13,755 nucleotides of DNA from positions 1-13,755 of the forward strand of contig CALEZT010000008.1 in NCBI GenBank assembly GCA_937927975.1, read 5' to 3'. The notes below the pieces were generated by a model. That model was not told the DNA's origin. It saw only the letters and a program-made list of their open reading frames with translations, and made no database searches. This DNA comes from an uncultured Phycisphaerales bacterium (lineage in GTDB: Bacteria > Planctomycetota > Phycisphaerae > Sedimentisphaerales > Anaerobacaceae). Position numbers and translations under genes: made by a program. Below, in pieces: positions 6,410 through 13,716 of this stretch. How positions within the stretch are numbered: the stretch's first letter is position 1; each line of letters starts with the position of its first letter.

Positions 6410-6819
6410 TCGACAAACGGCTCAAGGAACTTGCTTCGCTGAGAATGCGACAGGCCGAAGGCACGCTCCGTGAGGCCCGGATCCTCCACGCCGAACGCAC
6501 AGACCGAGGCGCCGTGAACCGGGCCTACTACGCCATGTTCTATGCCGTTCTCGCCATCCTGGCGACCGAGAAGCTCGGCTCCTCCAAACACAGCGGCGCG
6601 ATCTCCCTGTTCGATCGGGAATTCGTGAAACCCGGTATTCTTCCGAAAGAGATGTCCCGATCGCTTCACATGGCATTTGAACACCGCCAGGAAGCGGACT
6701 ACGGCGAATTGACCGAACTTGACGAGTCGACAGCGACACAAATGATCGCAGAAGCCAGTACATTCATTCAGAGCGTACGAACGTATATGACAACGAGAGG
6801 CTTTCTTTCTGCGGAATGA
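6406..6819 (+). CDS. HEPN domain protein (partner of MNT nucleotidyltransferase)
   Basis: A 137-residue all-helical HEPN protein of the PF05168-like type. The core reads NRAYYAMFYAVLAILA (38-53), followed by KHSGAISLFDREFVKPG (61-77) and the C-terminal HRQEADYGEL (93-102) with Arg94, Asp98 and Tyr99. In many HEPN RNases the active site is R-x4-6-H. Here the Arg39 motif has Tyr46 where related proteins often have His, so RNase activity is uncertain. The start is the GTG at 6406 overlapping the nucleotidyltransferase stop, implying coupled translation. By analogy with MNT/HEPN modules it may be the toxin or the substrate of nucleotide transfer. This is an inference from context. It ends 46 nt before cysS. 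Confidence 0.85.
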   Translation: MIDKRLKELASLRMRQAEGTLREARILHAERTDRGAVNRAYYAMFYAVLAILATEKLGSSKHSGAISLFDREFVKPGILPKEMSRSLHMAFEHRQEADYGELTELDESTATQMIAEASTFIQSVRTYMTTRGFLSAE

Positions 6820-6865
6820 ATGCCGAATTGGTGATGGCTGCTGACGCAGTACTGAGAAGGAACCT

Positions 6866-8344
6866 ATGGCTCTACAGCTTTACAATAGTCTGACGCGACG
6901 GACGGAGGAGTTCAAACCGCTGGAAGAGGGGCGGGTCGGCATTTACGTGTGCGGTCCGACCGTGTATGGGCATGCGCATCTGGGACATGCCAAGAGCTAT
7001 GTCAGCTTCGACGTGCTCGTGCGATACCTGCGGTATCTGGGCTACGCGGTCACCTACGTGCAGAATATCACCGACGTGGGGCACCTGACCGACGACGCCG
7101 ACGCGGGCGAGGACAAGATCGCCAAGGCCGCCAGCAAGGAGCGAAAGCACCCCATGGCCTTGGCCGAATCCTACACCCGCAGCTTCTTCGAGGACATGGA
7201 CAAGCTCAATTGCGTCCGGCCGGACATCAGCCCGCGGGCCAGCGGTCATATCGTCGAGCAGATCGAGCTGGTCAAGACCCTCGTCGAGAAGGGCTTCGCC
7301 TATGAGGTCAACGGCTCGGTGTACTTCGACGTCGCCCGGTTCAAAGAGTATGGCAAGCTCTCCGGGCGGAGCACGGAGGAGATGCTGGCCGGAGCCCGCG
7401 TCGAGGTCTCAACCGAGAAAAGAAACCCCGCGGACTTCGCTGTCTGGAAACGGGCCGAGCCCAACCACATCATGCAGTGGCCCAGTCCCTGGGGCATGGG
7501 CTATCCCGGCTGGCACCTCGAATGCTCGGCCATGTCCATGAAGTATCTCGGCGCCACGATCGACATCCACGGCGGCGGATTGGAGAACCAGTTCCCCCAC
7601 CACGAGTGCGAGATCGCCCAGTCGGAAGCCGCCAACGGCGCGCCCTTCGTCCGCTACTGGATCCACAACAACATGGTCACCGTGGACGGTCAGAAGATGG
7701 GCAAGAGCCTGGGCAACTTCATCACCCTCAAGCAAGCGTTTGCCGGCGCCCACGAGCGACTGACCCGCGCCTACGAGCCGCTCGCGGTTCGCCAACTCAT
7801 CCTGAACAGCCACTATCGCAGCCCGCTGGACTTCTCCGACGCGGCCCTCTTCGCGGCCCATAGCGGAAACCAGAGGATCGGCGAGGCCGTACGCAACCTG
7901 CGAAAGAGGCTCACCTCGGCAGCGCAGGGCGACATCGACCTGGAAATCCTCAAGCAACTCGAAGAGGCTCGAACCAAGTTCGAAGCGGCCATGAACGAAG
8001 ACCTCAACACCGCAGTGGCGTTGTCGGTGCTCTTTGACCTCGTCCGCATCAGCAACACGGCGGTCGCGGACAAGAAGGTCACAATCGAGACGCTCGGCGC
8101 GATCAACGACGCGTTCGTCAAGCTCGGCGGCGACGTCCTGGGCGTCGTGGCCGATCAGGGCTGCGAAGCCGGCGGGGTCGACGAAAAGGCGATGGACAAG
8201 CTCGTCCAAATCCTCATCAGCCAGCGGGCGGAAGCCCGAAAGGCGAAGGATTTCGCCCGAGCCGACGCGGTTCGCAAGCAGCTCGACGAAGCGGGCATCA
8301 TCCTCGAAGATGGTCCGCAGGGAACGCAGTGGAAGTGGAAGTGA
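6866..8344 (+). CDS. cysS: Cysteine--tRNA ligase
   Basis: A 492-residue class I aminoacyl-tRNA synthetase charging tRNA-Cys, in the usual length range. The N-terminal [13 protein letters not shown] carries zinc ligand Cys29 and the HIGH motif as HLGH (38-41). Zinc-site residues continue with Cys220 in [10 protein letters not shown] and the [11 protein letters not shown] segment. The KMSKS loop is KMGKS (277-281), with Gly in place of Ser at the third position. The C-terminal DALR-like helical domain contains [12 protein letters not shown], and the protein ends with an [13 protein letters not shown] segment typical of CysRS. The ATG at 6866 has a good ribosome site (AAGGAA about 5 nt upstream). 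ispF-cysS neighbourhoods are common in bacteria, so the RAYT and MNT/HEPN genes between them look inserted. Confidence 0.97.
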   Translation: MALQLYNSLTRRTEEFKPLEEGRVGIYVCGPTVYGHAHLGHAKSYVSFDVLVRYLRYLGYAVTYVQNITDVGHLTDDADAGEDKIAKAASKERKHPMALAESYTRSFFEDMDKLNCVRPDISPRASGHIVEQIELVKTLVEKGFAYEVNGSVYFDVARFKEYGKLSGRSTEEMLAGARVEVSTEKRNPADFAVWKRAEPNHIMQWPSPWGMGYPGWHLECSAMSMKYLGATIDIHGGGLENQFPHHECEIAQSEAANGAPFVRYWIHNNMVTVDGQKMGKSLGNFITLKQAFAGAHERLTRAYEPLAVRQLILNSHYRSPLDFSDAALFAAHSGNQRIGEAVRNLRKRLTSAAQGDIDLEILKQLEEARTKFEAAMNEDLNTAVALSVLFDLVRISNTAVADKKVTIETLGAINDAFVKLGGDVLGVVADQGCEAGGVDEKAMDKLVQILISQRAEARKAKDFARADAVRKQLDEAGIILEDGPQGTQWKWK

Positions 8345-8354
8345 TGGGTATCGA

Positions 8355-8440
8355 CTATCTACTACTTACGATTTACTATCTGAGGGAGGTCGCAGCCTAT
8401 GGCTGCTTCGATAGCAAATAGTAAATCGTCAATAGTAGAT
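8355..8440. repeat. Inverted pair of heptad repeats around the ruvC start (hairpin)
   Basis: Left arm 8355-8382 is four degenerate 7-bp units (for example CTATCTA, CTACTTA). Right arm 8411-8438 is four units (for example ATAGTAA, ATCGTCA). Paired as 8357-8382 with 8415-8440, 23 of 26 positions are complementary, including 12 consecutive (8368-8379/8418-8429). The loop holds the ruvC ribosome site GGGAGG (8384-8389) and start codon (8399-8401). It begins about 10 nt after the cysS stop. Confidence 0.8.
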
Positions 8441-8941
8441 TCACTGCGGATTCTGGGCATCGATCCCGGCCTTCAGGTCTGCGGCTACGCCTGCGTCGAA
8501 ACCGATGGCGGGCAGGAGGCCGTGATCGAGGCGGGCGTGTTGCGGACCACGCACGGCCTGCCGCTTGCGACTCGGCTGGACGAGATCGCCCTGGACCTGG
8601 AAACGCTTCTGGAGCGGTTGACGCCCCACGTCGTGGCGGTGGAGGAGATCTACTCGCACTACGCCCATCCACGAACCGCGATCTTGATGGGCCACGCCCG
8701 CGGCGTTATATTGCAGAAGTGCGCCCGGGCGCACATCGAGGTCAAGAGCTTCGCCGCGACGAGGATCAAGAAGTCGCTCACAGGTCACGGCCGGGCCTCG
8801 AAGGAACAGATGCAAAGGACGATCCAGACGATCCTGGGCCTGCCGGAGCTGCCGTCGCCGCCGGACGTGGCCGACGCGATGGCGGCGGCACTGTGCTGTG
8901 CGAACACCCTCAGCAGAATGGGACTTCAGGGAAAGGATTGA
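8399..8941 (+). CDS. ruvC: Crossover junction endodeoxyribonuclease RuvC
   Basis: A 180-residue Holliday-junction resolvase. The RNase H-like active site is complete: Asp22 in GIDPG, Glu82 in VAVEEIY, and Asp156 with Asp159 in PPDVADAMAAA. The MGHARGVI helix and the SLTGHGRASKEQM segment are also conserved. The ATG at 8399 has a strong ribosome site (GGGAGG, 9-nt spacing) and no later start precedes the conserved core, so residues 4-15 (SIANSKSSIVDS) are encoded by the right arm of the heptad inverted repeat. RuvC normally starts about 4-6 residues before the catalytic Asp; here 21 residues precede it, an odd extension. It is followed by ruvA. Confidence 0.95.
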   Translation: MAASIANSKSSIVDSLRILGIDPGLQVCGYACVETDGGQEAVIEAGVLRTTHGLPLATRLDEIALDLETLLERLTPHVVAVEEIYSHYAHPRTAILMGHARGVILQKCARAHIEVKSFAATRIKKSLTGHGRASKEQMQRTIQTILGLPELPSPPDVADAMAAALCCANTLSRMGLQGKD

Positions 8942-9025
8942 TGAAGGATGATAAATCGTTGATGATTCGAGCAGTCCGGTTCTTCGGCTACAATCATCAA
9001 TAATCAATCATCGATAATCAATAAC
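8941..9025. repeat. Inverted pair of heptad repeats between ruvC and ruvA
   Basis: Left arm 8941-8968 is four 7-bp units starting on the last base of the ruvC stop (for example ATGATAA, ATCGTTG). Right arm 8991-9025 is five units (for example CAATCAT, CAATAAT). Paired as 8947-8967 with 8992-9012, 17 of 21 positions form Watson-Crick pairs plus one G-T. It ends 5 nt before the ruvA start and contains no ribosome-binding site. Confidence 0.75.
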
Positions 9026-9030
9026 ACAAC

Positions 9031-9663
9031 GTGATCGCGGGAATCGAAGGACAACTTGTTCAGTTGGGCGAGGAGACGGCGCTGGTGAAGGTCGGTGCGG
9101 TCACGTACGAGGTCATGCTGCCGGGGTACTGCATCGCCGCCCTGTCGGGGCAGATCGGCGCGACGATCTCGCTGTGCACGATGGAGTACTACGAAGGCAG
9201 CCTCGGCGGCGGCAACCTCATCCCCCGCCTGGTCGGCTTCCTGAGCCCGCTGGAACGGGAGTTCTTCGACGAATTCACCAGCGTCAAGGGCCTGGGCATT
9301 CGCAAGGGCCTGCGGGCCCTGAGCCTCCCGATCGCGGACGTTGCCGGCGCGGTCGAGTCGGGCGATGAGAAGATGCTCATGACCCTCTCCGGCATCGGCC
9401 GCAAGATGGCCCAGTCGATCGTGGCCGAACTCAAGGGCAAGCTCCAGGGCTTCGCCTTCGGGGCCCAATCCGCCCGTGGAACGCCTCAGACCAAGCTCAA
9501 ACCTTTCCAGACCGAAGCCCTCGAAATCCTCATCGCCTGGGGCGAGAAACGCAACGAGGCGATGGAACTGATCGAGCAGGCCAGCCAGAGACATCCTGAG
9601 GTCCAGACGGCTGAGGAACTCGTTCCGGTCGTCTACCGCGTCAAACAGGGCGCCGAAGGCTGA
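9031..9663 (+). CDS. ruvA: Holliday junction branch migration protein RuvA
   Basis: A 210-residue RuvA, near the usual ~200. It binds the four-way junction as a tetramer and positions the RuvB motor. The N-terminal OB-fold starts MIAGIEGQLV and includes VGAVTYEVMLPG. Two helix-hairpin-helix motifs follow: FTSVKGLGIRKGLRAL and LMTLSGIGRKMAQSIVAELK. A flexible linker leads to domain III (about 160-205), which contacts RuvB. The GTG at 9031 is required because the conserved fold begins at once. There is no Shine-Dalgarno sequence before it, only the AT-rich heptad arm. Translation may therefore rely on coupling from ruvC, on the unstructured AT-rich leader, or on a nearby transcription start. 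ruvB is not next; one large gene intervenes. Confidence 0.95.
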   Translation: MIAGIEGQLVQLGEETALVKVGAVTYEVMLPGYCIAALSGQIGATISLCTMEYYEGSLGGGNLIPRLVGFLSPLEREFFDEFTSVKGLGIRKGLRALSLPIADVAGAVESGDEKMLMTLSGIGRKMAQSIVAELKGKLQGFAFGAQSARGTPQTKLKPFQTEALEILIAWGEKRNEAMELIEQASQRHPEVQTAEELVPVVYRVKQGAEG

Positions 9664-9700
9664 GGCCCGGCCCCCTCCGAATCCCTGCCTGTGCTGCCTA

Positions 9701-9730
9701 TTGACTGGGGTCCGACCTCGCGAGTACCAT
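9701..9730 (+). promoter_or_regulatory. Promoter of the exported zinc-ribbon protein
   Basis: TTGACT (9701-9706), 18-bp spacer, TACCAT (9725-9730). Predicted start is near 9737, giving a leader of about 52 nt. This implies the gene is transcribed separately from ruvA. Confidence 0.45.
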
Positions 9731-9788
9731 ATGCGGTCGGTGTTGCGGCCGAAGTCCAAAATGGTGTCCCTCGTGATCGGAGACGGCT

Positions 9789-12140
9789 ATGAACCTGACG
9801 AAATCAGCGGCGATCCTCTCGGTTGTGCTCGCATCCACTTGCCCTGCAGCGGACTATTTGCCGCTGAAGGAAGGGAATCAGTGGACCTACCAGATGTCCG
9901 GCGGCGTGCAGGTGACCACGAAGATCGCGGGATTCGAAAACGTCGGCGCGGTGCGATGCGCGGTGGTCGAGACCACCATGGGCTGGCAGACGAGCCGGGA
10001 GTACGTGGCGGTCGATGAACAGGGAGTCAAGTCCTATCTGAGCCAGGGACAGGGACAGGAGATTCGGTACGACCCGCCGGTGGTGCGAATCAAACTGCCC
10101 TACCGACCAGGCGACACGTGGCAATCCACGATCAACCAGTTCGGCATGAGCATGACCACGGACTTCCAGTCCGTCGGCGCCGAGCGGGTGCAGACGCCGG
10201 CCGGCTCGTATGATTGCGTCAAGGTCCAATCGACGATGACCGTGCCGGGACAGGGGACGATGACCTCGACCATCTGGTATGCCGACGGAGTGGGAGCGGT
10301 GCATCAGGTCATGCAGATGGCCGGCCAGGAGGTGACCATCACGCTGGCTTCGACCAACGTCAAGCCCGCCCCGAAACCGCAGATCCAGACCCCGCCGACC
10401 GTTCAGACCCCTGCGGAAGCCCGATGCCCCAAGTGCGGGGCCAAGGTGGCCGCCAACGCGAAGTTCTGTCCCGCCTGCGGCGAGAAGCTCGCGCCTCCCG
10501 CGCCGCCGGCTGCTCCAACGAATTGTCCGAAGTGCAACGCCAAGCTCCCGCCTGGAGCGAAGTTCTGTCCGGACTGCGGAGAGAAGATCCTCGCCACGAC
10601 CTTGAGGCTGCCCCCGGTGCAGGGGGGCGATATGCCCAGGTCCAACGAGCCCGCGATGGAGAGGCACCAATCCGCCGACGGCAGGCTCGTGCTCTACAAA
10701 CCGAAGGACTGGCAGGTGACGGAAGGCGACATGTTCGGCCAGGGCACCTACGCAGCCATCGTGATGGAACCGCAGGAGAACGCGGCGGCGCTGTTCATGA
10801 CGTTCCCCGTGGGCCAGGAGATCAAGGACTCCGTCGTGCTGGCGGCCAAGTGCATCGCCGCTCTGCGCGAGGAGTATCCGGATCTGGAGGCGACCAACAT
10901 GAACTCCACGACGGACCGGGGGCGGACCATCGCTACACTGACCTTGACGGACGAGGGAGAGAAAGGCACCGGGCACGGCTACTTCTTCTGCACGGAAAGC
11001 ATCGGGACCTTCTATCTGCTGCTCGCCAAGACACAAGTATGGGACCAGTTCCGCCCGACGCTGACAACCATCATGGCCAATCTCGCTTACACCCCCCAGG
11101 GCGTCGCGACGGTGCAGGACCAGGCCCGTCGGGCGGCTGAGGCGACGCCGATCGCCGACGGAGCCACCCTCTCGCCGGCGGCGCTCATTCGACAGGCGTC
11201 CCAGAGACCGGGCAAGCAACTCCCCCTCCGACCCGCGGCTCTGCCCGACCAGTCCATGTCGATCCAGGTCCCTCAGGGCTGGAACCTGGAAGGTCAGAAG
11301 GTCCAGTTCATCCTGACGAACAATCCGCAGACCCGAACGCACGGCATGGGCGGCGTCTGGCACACGATCATTCCGATGGAAGGCATGCAGATCCCCGGCG
11401 CCATCAATGCGCCGTATCAGGCTCCGCCGCAGGCGTTGAGTCTCGTGCTCGGGCTCAACGGGACCAGCCGAGATGTGCAGGTCATCAACCAATGCGGGGC
11501 CGAGCAAGTCGTGCCCGAGGCGGCGCAGGTGGTCCAACAATTGCGAGCCAGCGGATACCAGGTCGATTCGCGTCTGCTCCACGTCCGTTTCCTGAACGTC
11601 CCGACGGGAACCACGCTCAGAGGGCTCTTCAGCGTCATGTGCTCGACGCAGTCGATGAGTCCCGTCTGGCAGGTGACGGTACAGGGCAGTTGGGCGCCGG
11701 AGAACGAGTTCGACGAGTGGCTTCCGCTGTTCATGCGGATCGAGAAGACGATGCAGATCAACCAGCAGTGGATGGGCCAGGAGATGCAGGGCCGCGCAGT
11801 CCGCCAACAGCAGCTCAACCGGAACCTGCAACGGTCGATCGCGGAGGCGAATCAGGCCTTCGACGGCTACATGGACAGTCTGCAGAACGCCAGCCGCAGC
11901 CGGGATTACACCGCCCATATGTGGAGCCAGACGACGCTGGGCCAGGGCACGTGGGTGGCGGAGAACGAAGGGGCGCGGGTCTACCAAACGGATTCCTGGG
12001 GCATCCAAGGCCCTGAAGGCAGGATCGACGACCCTGCGTACAACACGACGAACTTCACCGGCCAGAACCCCTGGACAGGACAAAACATGGAGATGATCAA
12101 CACCCGTGCGGAGTATGAGCGATACATCGCAAATCGGTGA
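9789..12140 (+). CDS. Large exported protein with two zinc ribbons, function unknown
   Basis: A 783-residue protein I cannot assign to a named function. It starts with a likely signal peptide (MNLTKSAAILSVVLASTCPAA). Cys18 is not in a good lipobox. Residues 22-190 form a beta-rich region opening with YLPLKEGNQWTYQM, a motif seen in secreted bacterial proteins. Two short zinc ribbons follow a proline-rich spacer: CPKC/CPAC (C213, C216, C227, C230) and CPKC/CPDC (C246, C249, C260, C263). Residues about 290-430 resemble a PsbP-like fold (LVLYKPKDWQVTEG, then FYLLLAKTQVWDQF). A second similar unit begins about 480 (MSIQVPQGWNLEG), and a Q/N-rich tail runs to the end. The ATG at 9789 has GGAGA 5 nt upstream. 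It lies between ruvA and ruvB but has its own promoter, so a role in recombination is not implied. Zinc ribbons in an exported protein are unusual. Confidence 0.8.
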   Translation: MNLTKSAAILSVVLASTCPAADYLPLKEGNQWTYQMSGGVQVTTKIAGFENVGAVRCAVVETTMGWQTSREYVAVDEQGVKSYLSQGQGQEIRYDPPVVRIKLPYRPGDTWQSTINQFGMSMTTDFQSVGAERVQTPAGSYDCVKVQSTMTVPGQGTMTSTIWYADGVGAVHQVMQMAGQEVTITLASTNVKPAPKPQIQTPPTVQTPAEARCPKCGAKVAANAKFCPACGEKLAPPAPPAAPTNCPKCNAKLPPGAKFCPDCGEKILATTLRLPPVQGGDMPRSNEPAMERHQSADGRLVLYKPKDWQVTEGDMFGQGTYAAIVMEPQENAAALFMTFPVGQEIKDSVVLAAKCIAALREEYPDLEATNMNSTTDRGRTIATLTLTDEGEKGTGHGYFFCTESIGTFYLLLAKTQVWDQFRPTLTTIMANLAYTPQGVATVQDQARRAAEATPIADGATLSPAALIRQASQRPGKQLPLRPAALPDQSMSIQVPQGWNLEGQKVQFILTNNPQTRTHGMGGVWHTIIPMEGMQIPGAINAPYQAPPQALSLVLGLNGTSRDVQVINQCGAEQVVPEAAQVVQQLRASGYQVDSRLLHVRFLNVPTGTTLRGLFSVMCSTQSMSPVWQVTVQGSWAPENEFDEWLPLFMRIEKTMQINQQWMGQEMQGRAVRQQQLNRNLQRSIAEANQAFDGYMDSLQNASRSRDYTAHMWSQTTLGQGTWVAENEGARVYQTDSWGIQGPEGRIDDPAYNTTNFTGQNPWTGQNMEMINTRAEYERYIANR

Positions 12141-12241
12141 GAGGTCTGAAGTGTCAAGTTTGAAGTTTCAAGTGCGAGTCCAGATGCCGTCGGAGTCCGC
12201 CGCGCCACTTCAGACTTGAACCTTCACACTTCAAACTTCCC
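12141..12241. repeat. Inverted pair of heptad repeats upstream of ruvB
   Basis: Left arm starts right after the preceding stop; heptads run 12145-12172 (for example TTTGAAG, TTTCAAG). Right arm heptads run 12207-12241 (for example ACTTCAG, ACTTGAA). Paired as 12141-12174 with 12206-12239, 27 of 34 positions are complementary without gaps. The loop is 12175-12205. It could work as a transcription terminator for the preceding gene, but no T-run follows. Confidence 0.8.
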
Positions 12242-12281
12242 GCGACCTTGCAGTTCTTCGAAAAATGGGTAAGCTGATGCC

Positions 12282-13349
12282 ATGGCAATAGGCAGAATCA
12301 TCAGCGGACAGGCATTGAGCGAGGCCGAGGAGAGCTTCAACGTCTCCTTGCGGCCGAAATCTCTGCACGAGTGCATTGGCCAGAAGAACGTACGGGAAAA
12401 GCTCTCGATCGCCATCGCGGCGGCTAAGCATCGAGGAGAGCCCCTCGAGCACATGCTGTTCTACGGCCCGCCGGGCCTGGGGAAAACCACACTGGCGAAC
12501 GTCGTCGCCAATGAGATGGGGGCCCGAATCCGGTTCAGTTCCGGCCCGGCCCTGGTCAAGGCCGGCGACGTCATGGGCATGCTCAGCAACATCAACACCG
12601 GCGACGTACTCTTCATCGACGAGATCCACCGGCTCAGCACGCCGGTCGAGGAGTTCATCTACCCCGCGATGGAGGACTTCCGCGTCGACTACACGGTCGA
12701 CAGCGGTCTCCACGCCAAGACGATCAACTTCCCGCTCAAGCACTTCACCCTGGTCGGCGCCACGACCCGCGCGGGCCTGCTCAGCGCCCCCCTTCGCAGC
12801 CGGTTCGGGATGCTCTATCACATGGACTTCTACTCCGTCGGCGAATTGACGGAGATCCTGGGCCGCTCGGCGCAACTGCTCAAGCTGGTCTGCGAGGAAG
12901 GCACGCTGGAACGAATCGCGGCCCGCTCGCGAGGCACGCCGCGAATCGCCAACCGCCTGCTCAAGCGAGTCCGCGACTACGCCCAGGTCAAGGGCACGGG
13001 CACGCTCATCGCCAAGATCGTCGACAACGCCCTGAAGATGGAGCAGATCGACGCGCTGGGTCTGGACGAGCTCGACCGGTCGTTCCTCAAGGCCCTGGTC
13101 AACGTCTACGACGGCGGCCCGGCCGGCATCGAGGCGATCGCCGCGACGCTGGGCGAGGAACGCGACACCCTGGAGGACGTCGTCGAGCCGTATCTCTTGC
13201 AGATCGGCTTCCTGCGCCGGACCAAGCGAGGCCGCGAGATCACGACCAAAGCCTGCGACCACCTGGGCCTCAAGCCCCGCAGAACTCCCCCCAGCCCGGC
13301 GGATCAGGCGGAGTTATTTGGCCTTGACCAGCTTCCGACTTCGGAATGA
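12282..13349 (+). CDS. ruvB: Holliday junction branch migration DNA helicase RuvB
   Basis: A 355-residue AAA+ motor that drives branch migration with RuvA. The N-terminal region SLRPKSLHECIGQKNVREK is typical. Walker A is GPPGLGKTT (62-70), Walker B is LFIDEIHRLS with Asp113-Glu114, sensor 1 is GATTRAG, the arginine-finger region is PLRSRFG (170-176) and sensor 2 is RGTPRIANRLLKR. The C-terminal winged helix carries EPYLLQIGFLRRTKRGR. The ATG at 12282 is preferred; a nearby ATG at 12277 is out of frame. The ribosome site is poor. It is separated from ruvA by a 2.4-kb gene and a heptad inverted repeat, so ruvB probably has its own transcript. Confidence 0.97.
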   Translation: MAIGRIISGQALSEAEESFNVSLRPKSLHECIGQKNVREKLSIAIAAAKHRGEPLEHMLFYGPPGLGKTTLANVVANEMGARIRFSSGPALVKAGDVMGMLSNINTGDVLFIDEIHRLSTPVEEFIYPAMEDFRVDYTVDSGLHAKTINFPLKHFTLVGATTRAGLLSAPLRSRFGMLYHMDFYSVGELTEILGRSAQLLKLVCEEGTLERIAARSRGTPRIANRLLKRVRDYAQVKGTGTLIAKIVDNALKMEQIDALGLDELDRSFLKALVNVYDGGPAGIEAIAATLGEERDTLEDVVEPYLLQIGFLRRTKRGREITTKACDHLGLKPRRTPPSPADQAELFGLDQLPTSE

Positions 13350-13411
13350 TAGTGACGCCCTGGAACCAAGATTTGCTCGCCTGCTCATTGTAGAATTTCG
13401 CTGAGGCAGAC

Positions 13412-13582
13412 ATGAACCCGGAATCCAGCCCGTTCAGCCCAGGTCAATCCTTCGGCACGGCACCGCCCGCCACAGCGAGGAGGGTCGGGGCGAAGTCCCC
13501 TCCGGAGATCAGCGATCCGGTTACGCTGCCGGGGCTGACCACGCCCGACCAGCGAATCAGCAGAGGCCCATTGATACCCTGA
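13412..13582 (+). pseudogene. Chimeric short frame: gene start joined to antisense of the sulfatase relic
   Basis: A -10-like TAGAAT (13391-13396), GAGG (13403-13406) and an ATG at 13412 make a plausible gene start 62 nt after ruvB. The first dozen residues, MNPESSPFSPGQ, resemble the opening of some bacterial AAA-type ATP-binding proteins as I remember them. From about 13444 the frame runs antisense through the sulfatase relic and stops at 13582 (56 codons). The likely reading is a gene whose body was lost or displaced when the relic was joined to it. A non-coding coincidence is possible. Confidence 0.25.
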
Positions 13583-13716
13583 TCATACAACGAGCCTTTG
13601 CCTTGGGGCATCGCCATGCTGTTGTCGCCCCTGGAGACGACGATCGTGTTCCCGGCATGATATCGGCCGCAGAGCATCAAGAGGCAAGTACCAAAGACCC
13701 GCCGCACGTTGCTCAT
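13444..13716 (-). pseudogene. Sulfatase relic with large internal deletion
   Basis: A 90-residue frame. GGGGAGA 6 nt before the ATG at 13716 is a strong ribosome site. Residues 1-17 (MSNVRRVFGTCLLMLCG) look like a signal peptide. From about residue 23 the protein switches to the C-terminal part of an arylsulfatase-type enzyme: NTIVV then MAMPQGKGSLYDQGI, then PLLIRWSGVVSPGSV, then APTLLAVAG and VPKD, where sulfatases typically read 'NTIVVFTSDNG...KGtlYd.GiRVPlIvrWPGvv.pGs'. The formylglycine motif C/S-x-P-x-R and most metal ligands are missing and a stop follows VPKD. An internal deletion of several hundred bases plus a premature stop makes it non-functional. Missing family residues (FTSD to SRGD, RVP to NGP) suggest decay. 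Confidence 0.8.

Noticed and set aside
8941..9003. 20-codon frame (ATG overlapping the ruvC stop) between ruvC and ruvA
   Set aside because: It lies entirely within the heptad hairpin and has no ribosome site of its own beyond chance; no sign of selection on the peptide.
8355..9025. Possible CRISPR array or simple microsatellite in the heptad regions
   Set aside because: Units are 7 bp, degenerate, without spacers, and arranged as inverted arms, so neither a CRISPR array nor a plain tandem repeat describes them.
9804..12083. 759-codon open frame on the minus strand
   Set aside because: It mirrors the exported zinc-ribbon gene; the composition is Arg/His/Leu-rich noise and no domain is visible.
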